Origin: JBFXDI01 sp050181295
GTDB taxonomy: Bacteria > Pseudomonadota > Alphaproteobacteria > Rhizobiales > Aestuariivirgaceae
DNA: 17,988 nucleotides
NCBI GenBank assembly: GCA_050181295.1
Contig: JBFXDI010000085.1
Span: forward strand, 1 to 17,988
Direction: 5' to 3'
Below the pieces are notes generated by a model. It saw only the letters and a program-made list of their open reading frames with translations, made no database searches and was not told where the DNA came from. Below, one piece after another: positions 14,238 to 17,988 of the stretch; within the stretch, counting starts at the first letter, position 1, and the number at the start of each line of letters is the position of its first letter. The translations under genes and the position numbers were made by a program.

Positions 14238-14316
14238 GTCATTGCCGGGCCTGATCCGGCAATCCAGGAGCGACCGGACAGGTTCACTGGATGCCCGGCT
14301 CAAGGCCGGGCATGAC
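14238..14316. repeat. double-hairpin intergenic repeat, copy E (subtype 3)
   Basis: 79-bp element beginning GTCAT and ending CATGAC. The left hairpin is ATTGCCGG-gcctgat-CCGGCAAT and the right hairpin ATGCCCGGC-tcaag-GCCGGGCAT. It completes the 311-bp gap between gshB and the basic protein gene, which is made almost entirely of such repeats. Confidence 0.75.
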
Positions 14317-14330
14317 GTGTCAGAAGGCCC

Positions 14331-14636
14331 TCAACCCGCCTTCCTGCGCTTGCGCGTGGCGGCAGCCTTCCTGGCGGACGCCTTGCGGGCCGCCGCGGGC
14401 CGCCCGGCCGCAGCCTTGCCGCCGAGCTTGCCGCCCTTGCGCGCGGAGACCTTGGTGTCCTTCTTGCCGCGGCCGGAGCCGCTCTTGTTGCCGCCGCCCG
14501 ACTCCTTGTTGACGGTCGCCCAGGCGCGCCGCTCGGCCTCCTTCCTGCCGACACCGCGATCCTCATAGCCCTCCTCGATGTGCTCGGCCTTGCGCTTCTG
14601 CTTGTCGGTGTAGCTGGACTTGTCGCCTCTCGGCAT
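14331..14636 (-). CDS. small basic stress protein with histone-H1-like tail
   Basis: 101-residue protein. The first 56 residues (MPRGDKSSYTDKQKRK, AEHIEEGYEDRGVGRKEAERRAWATVNKESGGG) match a short alphaproteobacterial family sometimes labelled plasmid stabilisation protein; I know of no proven function. From about residue 57 the chain is a Lys/Ala/Arg/Gly tail with AARKASARKAAATRKRRKAG, like the C-terminal tail of histone H1 and bacterial H1-like proteins, which suggests nucleic-acid binding. The ATG at 14636 has AGGAGG upstream (CAGGAGGCGAAC before ATG). A perfect EcfG-type promoter ends 34 nt before the ATG, so the gene is probably part of the general stress response. The plasmid-stabilisation label should not be taken as function; nothing plasmid-like is nearby. 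Confidence 0.8.
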   Translation of the reverse strand: MPRGDKSSYTDKQKRKAEHIEEGYEDRGVGRKEAERRAWATVNKESGGGNKSGSGRGKKDTKVSARKGGKLGGKAAAGRPAAARKASARKAAATRKRRKAG

Positions 14637-14670
14637 GTTCGCCTCCTGAACTTCGTTAAGGATTTGGGCA

Positions 14671-14696
14671 AACGCCGGTCGCGGAAGGCAGGTTCC
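14671..14696 (-). promoter_or_regulatory. EcfG (general stress response) type promoter
   Basis: On the minus strand the sequence reads GGAAC, 17 bases, CGTT (plus strand AACG 14671-14674 and GTTCC 14692-14696). This matches the alphaproteobacterial EcfG sigma-factor consensus GGAAC-N16/17-CGTT exactly. It lies 34 bp before the ATG of the basic protein, leaving room for a normal leader with an AGGAGG ribosome site. My scan by eye found no other full match upstream of a gene in the window. Confidence 0.78.
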
Positions 14697-14827
14697 CGCG
14701 TTAAGCCCCTGTTACCCCTGAACGCAGAAGTGCGGAGCTTCCCAAGCCCATTGGTGCGAAGACTGCATCGCAACGACCATCCCGTGCCCAAATGGCACAA
14801 GGGGGATGGCACAGGGAGCGGCCGGCC

Positions 14828-15868
14828 ATGGGCGCCAACGCAACGCATGAGAGGGTCGACTGGGTCGACTACGCCAAGGGCATCTGCATCATCCTCGTGG
14901 TGATGATGCATTCGACGCTCGGCGTCGAGAAGGCGGTCGGAAGCACAAGCGCGCTCCATGCCTTCATCGAATGGGCGCGGCCCTTCCGCATGCCCGACTT
15001 CTTCCTCATCTCCGGCCTCTTCCTCGCGAGCCGCATCGACAGGCCGTGGCGCGCCTATCTCGACACCAAGGTCGTCCACTTCGCCTATTTCTATTTCCTC
15101 TGGATGACGATCGCGATCGCCGTGAAGAGCCCCGCAATCGCGGCCGACGGCGGCGGCTGGGGAGCGGTGCCCCAGACCTGGCTCCTAAGCTTCATCGACC
15201 CCTGGAGCACCCTCTGGTTCATCTATCTGCTGGCGGTGTTCTTCGTCGTGGCCAAGCTCACGCGCGGGCTGCCGGCGCTCTATGTCTGGCTGGTCGCAGC
15301 AGCGCTCGAGATCGCACCCATCGAGACCGGCTGGATGGTGATCGACGAGTTCGCCTCGCGCTTCGTCTATTTCTACACGGGCTACGTGCTCGCCGAGCGT
15401 GTCTTCGGCTTCGCACGCTCGCTCGAGCGCGCGCATGTGCCGGTCATCCTCGCCGCGCTCGCCTGCTGGGCGATCGCCAATGCCTGGCTCGTGCATCACG
15501 GCATCGCATTCCTGCCGGGCCTGAGCCTTCCAATCGGCTTCGTCGGCATCGGCGCGGTGATCGCCGTCTCGGTGCTGCTTGCCCGTTCGGGCTGGCTGCC
15601 GGCGGTTCGCTATTGCGGCGTGAACTCGATCGTCATCTATCTTTCCTTCTTCCTCTTCATGGCGGCGAGCCGCAGCGTGCTGCTGAAGCTCGGGCTGGAG
15701 AACCATCCCTCCCTCGTCTCGCTCGTCGTGACGGCAGCGGGCGTCACGGGCCCGGTCCTTCTCTACTGGGCCGTGCGCGGCACGCGGCTGAAGTTCCTGT
15801 TCGAGCGGCCGGGCTTCTTCCGCCTGAAGCCCCAGGCGCCCGGAGCCCGCATGGCGCCCGCGGAGTAG
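14828..15868 (+). CDS. acyltransferase family 3 membrane protein (YcfT/OpgC-like)
   Basis: 346-residue inner-membrane protein with about ten hydrophobic segments. The N-terminal signature VDWVDYAKGICIILVVMMHS carries the conserved histidine of acyltransferase-3 proteins, followed by RPFRMPDFFLISGLFLA, the second conserved R...FFLISG block. Later segments include WSTLWFIYLLAVFFVVAKL and YCGVNSIVIYLSFFLFMAA. Such proteins transfer acyl groups to sugars of surface polysaccharides or periplasmic glucans; the closest feel is YcfT-like, with unknown substrate. ATG 14828 was chosen over ATG 14792 because GGGAG (14814-14818) lies 9 nt before it and the family signature starts nearby. It diverges from the basic protein gene and is followed by polA after 50 bp. 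Confidence 0.85.
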   Translation: MGANATHERVDWVDYAKGICIILVVMMHSTLGVEKAVGSTSALHAFIEWARPFRMPDFFLISGLFLASRIDRPWRAYLDTKVVHFAYFYFLWMTIAIAVKSPAIAADGGGWGAVPQTWLLSFIDPWSTLWFIYLLAVFFVVAKLTRGLPALYVWLVAAALEIAPIETGWMVIDEFASRFVYFYTGYVLAERVFGFARSLERAHVPVILAALACWAIANAWLVHHGIAFLPGLSLPIGFVGIGAVIAVSVLLARSGWLPAVRYCGVNSIVIYLSFFLFMAASRSVLLKLGLENHPSLVSLVVTAAGVTGPVLLYWAVRGTRLKFLFERPGFFRLKPQAPGARMAPAE

Positions 15869-15918
15869 CGCGCCCCAAGCGAGTGGCATAAGGGCGCGGG
15901 CGATGCCATATTCCGCCC

Positions 15919-17988
15919 ATGCCCTCCGTGAAACCGCCTCCGCTCAAGGCCGGCGACCAGGTCTTCCTCGTCGACGGCTCGTCCTTCGTGTTCCGCGCCT
16001 ATTTCCAGTCCATGAACCAGGACCGGAAGTACAATTCCCGCTCCGACGGCCTGCCGACGGGCGCGGTCAGGCTCTTCTGCACCAAGCTCTTCCAGTTCAT
16101 CCGCGACGGGGCGGTGGGCATAAAGCCGACGCACCTCGCCATCATCTTCGACAAGTCGGAGCAGTCCTTCCGCAAGGAGATCTACGCCGACTACAAGGCG
16201 CACAGGCCCGATCCGCCGGATGAGCTCATCCCGCAGTTCCCGCTCATGCGCGAGGCGGTGAGGGCCTTCGGGCTCTTACCGGTCGAGCAGGAGCGCTACG
16301 AGGCCGACGACATCATCGCGGCTTATGCCCGCCAGGGGGCTGACGCGGGTGCGGAGGTGCTGATCGTCTCCTCCGACAAGGACCTCATGCAGATGGTCCG
16401 GCCGGGGGTCACGTTCTACGACTTCGAATCGGGCATCAAGGGCAAGCCCGGCTACCGGCCGGAACGGCGGCTCGACCGCGAGGGGGTGCTGGAAAAGTTC
16501 GGGGTGTCGCCGGAGAAGGTGCCGGACGTCCAGGCGCTCATCGGCGATCCGACAGACAACGTGCCGGGCGTGCCGGGCATCGGCATCAAGACCGCCTCGC
16601 AGCTCATCAACGAGTATGGCGACCTCGAGACGCTGCTCGAGAAGGCGCCCGAGATCAAGCAGCCGAAGCGGCGCGAGTCGCTCTTGGAATATGCCGAGCA
16701 GGCGCGCATCTCGAAGAAGCTCGTGACGCTCGACAGCGACATGCCCGTGACGGTGCCGCTCGCCGATCTGAAGCTCGCCGAGCTCGACGCCAAGACGCTC
16801 ATCGCCTTCCTGAAGGCGATGGAGTTCACGACCATCACAAAGCGCGTGGCGGAGATCTACGGCATCGATGCCGCCGCGATCGAGCCCGATCCGAGGCTCG
16901 CGGGCAAGGGTCCGCCTGCCGCCGCGGCGCCGGCGGAGGCGGCCAGGGGCGAGACCGAGGGGCCGCTCGCGGGCGACCTCACGACGACGCCCGAAGCCCG
17001 CGCCGACGCGCTCGCCGCCGAGGCCGCGGCGACCAGGCTCGATCGCAGCGGCTATGCGGTGATCCGGGATGCCGGAGCGCTCGATGCCGTCGTCGCCAAG
17101 GCGGAGGCGAAGGGTCTCCTGGCGCTCGACATCGCGACGGATTCGCCCGATCCCATGGCGGGCGAGATCGTGTCCCTGTCGCTCTCGACCGCGCCCGGCG
17201 AAGCCTTCTACCTGCCGCTCGGCCACCGGGCGGCGGGCGATCTGCTGGCGGGCGGCGGACTGGTCGAGGGGCAGCTCGAGGCGGAGGCAGCGCTTTCGCG
17301 GCTGAAGCCGGTGCTTGAGGACTTAGGCGTCCTCAAGGTGGGCCATGACGTCAAGCCCGACCTGCAGGCGCTGGCGCGCAAGGGGATCATGCTTGGCCCC
17401 TATGACGACGTGCAGCTCATGTCCTATGTGGCGGACGCCGGCCGGGGCGGGCACGACCTTTTGGAACTCGCCGAGCGGCATCTAGGGCATACGGCCCCGA
17501 CGCTCGCGAGCCTCACCGGCAAGGGCCGCGAGAAGGTGGCCTTCGAGCAGGTCGAAATCGAGCGCGCGGCGCCGGTCTGCGCCGAACTCTCCGATCTCTC
17601 CCTCAGGCTCTGGCGGCTGTTCAAGGGCAGGCTTCTCGCCGAGCGGCTCGACACGGTCTACGAGACGCTGGAGCGGCCGATGCCGGCCGTGCTCGCAGGG
17701 ATGGAGCGGGAGGGCATGGCGATCGACCGCGCCATCCTCGCCAGGCTCTCGGGCGAGTTCGCGCAGACCATGACGCGCCTCGAGCAGGAGACGGCGACGC
17801 TCGCGGGCGAGCCCCTCAATCTCGGCAGCCCGAAGCAGATCGGCGACATCCTGTTCGGCAGGATGGGGCTTCCCGGCGGCACCAAGACACCGACCGGCGC
17901 CTGGTCGACGCGCGCCAACGTGCTCGAGGAACTGGCGGAGGACGGCCACGAGCTGCCGCGCCGCATCCTCGACTGGCGGCAGGTGTCG
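15919..17988 (+). CDS. polA: DNA polymerase I (partial, C-terminus off the edge)
   Basis: First 690 codons of DNA polymerase I, which fills gaps and removes RNA primers during replication and repair. The 5' nuclease domain (about 1-310) is intact: FLVDGSSFVFRAY, AIIFDKSEQSFRKEIYADYKAHR, YEADDIIAAYA, SSDKDLMQMV and GDPTDNVPGVPGIGIKTA. A low-complexity Ala/Pro/Glu linker spans about 325-375. The 3'-5' exonuclease domain (about 380-575) is recognisable, but its site is degenerate: Exo I reads LDIATDS, with A406 where E. coli has E357; Exo II keeps D481; Exo III reads VCAELSDLS, with V553 and L557 where E. coli has Y497 and D501. Proofreading is probably lost. The polymerase domain begins near 590 (LERPMPAVLAGMEREGMAID) and continues past the edge. 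The ATG at 15919 has only a weak ribosome site. Confidence 0.95.
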   Translation, partial: MPSVKPPPLKAGDQVFLVDGSSFVFRAYFQSMNQDRKYNSRSDGLPTGAVRLFCTKLFQFIRDGAVGIKPTHLAIIFDKSEQSFRKEIYADYKAHRPDPPDELIPQFPLMREAVRAFGLLPVEQERYEADDIIAAYARQGADAGAEVLIVSSDKDLMQMVRPGVTFYDFESGIKGKPGYRPERRLDREGVLEKFGVSPEKVPDVQALIGDPTDNVPGVPGIGIKTASQLINEYGDLETLLEKAPEIKQPKRRESLLEYAEQARISKKLVTLDSDMPVTVPLADLKLAELDAKTLIAFLKAMEFTTITKRVAEIYGIDAAAIEPDPRLAGKGPPAAAAPAEAARGETEGPLAGDLTTTPEARADALAAEAAATRLDRSGYAVIRDAGALDAVVAKAEAKGLLALDIATDSPDPMAGEIVSLSLSTAPGEAFYLPLGHRAAGDLLAGGGLVEGQLEAEAALSRLKPVLEDLGVLKVGHDVKPDLQALARKGIMLGPYDDVQLMSYVADAGRGGHDLLELAERHLGHTAPTLASLTGKGREKVAFEQVEIERAAPVCAELSDLSLRLWRLFKGRLLAERLDTVYETLERPMPAVLAGMEREGMAIDRAILARLSGEFAQTMTRLEQETATLAGEPLNLGSPKQIGDILFGRMGLPGGTKTPTGAWSTRANVLEELAEDGHELPRRILDWRQVS

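Noticed and set aside
14331..14636. Plasmid maintenance system, from the label common for this family
   Set aside because: No toxin, partition or replication gene is nearby, and the surroundings are housekeeping genes.
15884..15908. TGGCAT...ATGCCA inverted repeat upstream of polA
   Set aside because: Arms are only 6 bp with a 13-bp loop, which is expected by chance in this base composition.

Overview
The window is GC-rich chromosomal DNA from an alphaproteobacterium, most likely in Hyphomicrobiales. The reasons are a CcrM-type methyltransferase next to rnhB, an alphaproteobacterial LexA box, an EcfG-type stress promoter, DUF1127 and PRC-barrel genes, and several kinds of intergenic palindrome typical of that order. 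The genus cannot be fixed by eye. I see no tRNA, rRNA, CRISPR array, insertion sequence or phage gene.

Left block (1-2931, minus strand): a PA0069-type radical SAM gene and rnhB sit 21 bp apart and are followed by ccrM, which runs off the left edge. The first two are probably one operon. A sigma70-like promoter lies directly before the radical SAM gene and its -35 box overlaps a perfect GAAC-N7-GAAC SOS box. ccrM has its own leader, with GANTC sites and a CtrA-like half-site.

Middle-left block (2995-6266): a DUF1127 protein diverges from a WcaJ-like polyisoprenyl-phosphate sugar phosphotransferase, with a perfect 8-bp inverted repeat between them. A small disordered protein and a PRC-barrel protein follow and end at a strong terminator. 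Double-hairpin repeats fill the gaps.

Central housekeeping block (6301-14019): rph, the fused VOC-rdgB gene, hemW, rsmI, yraN and gshB on plus, with a PBP-activator lipoprotein on minus. A zinc-binding GFA protein and a VOC protein are inserted between rph and the rdgB gene. The rdgB homologue is in frame with a complete VOC (glyoxalase-like) domain, giving a predicted 342-residue VOC-RdgB fusion, which is the most unusual coding feature here.

Right block (14020-17988): a repeat-filled gap, a basic histone-H1-like stress protein behind a perfect EcfG-type promoter, an acyltransferase-3 membrane protein, and the first 690 codons of polA. The PolA proofreading domain has lost several metal-binding or catalytic residues.

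The strongest leads are the SOS-controlled radical SAM/RNase HII operon, the VOC-RdgB fusion, the degenerate PolA exonuclease site, the EcfG-controlled basic protein, and a family of double-hairpin repeats whose stems co-vary between copies.
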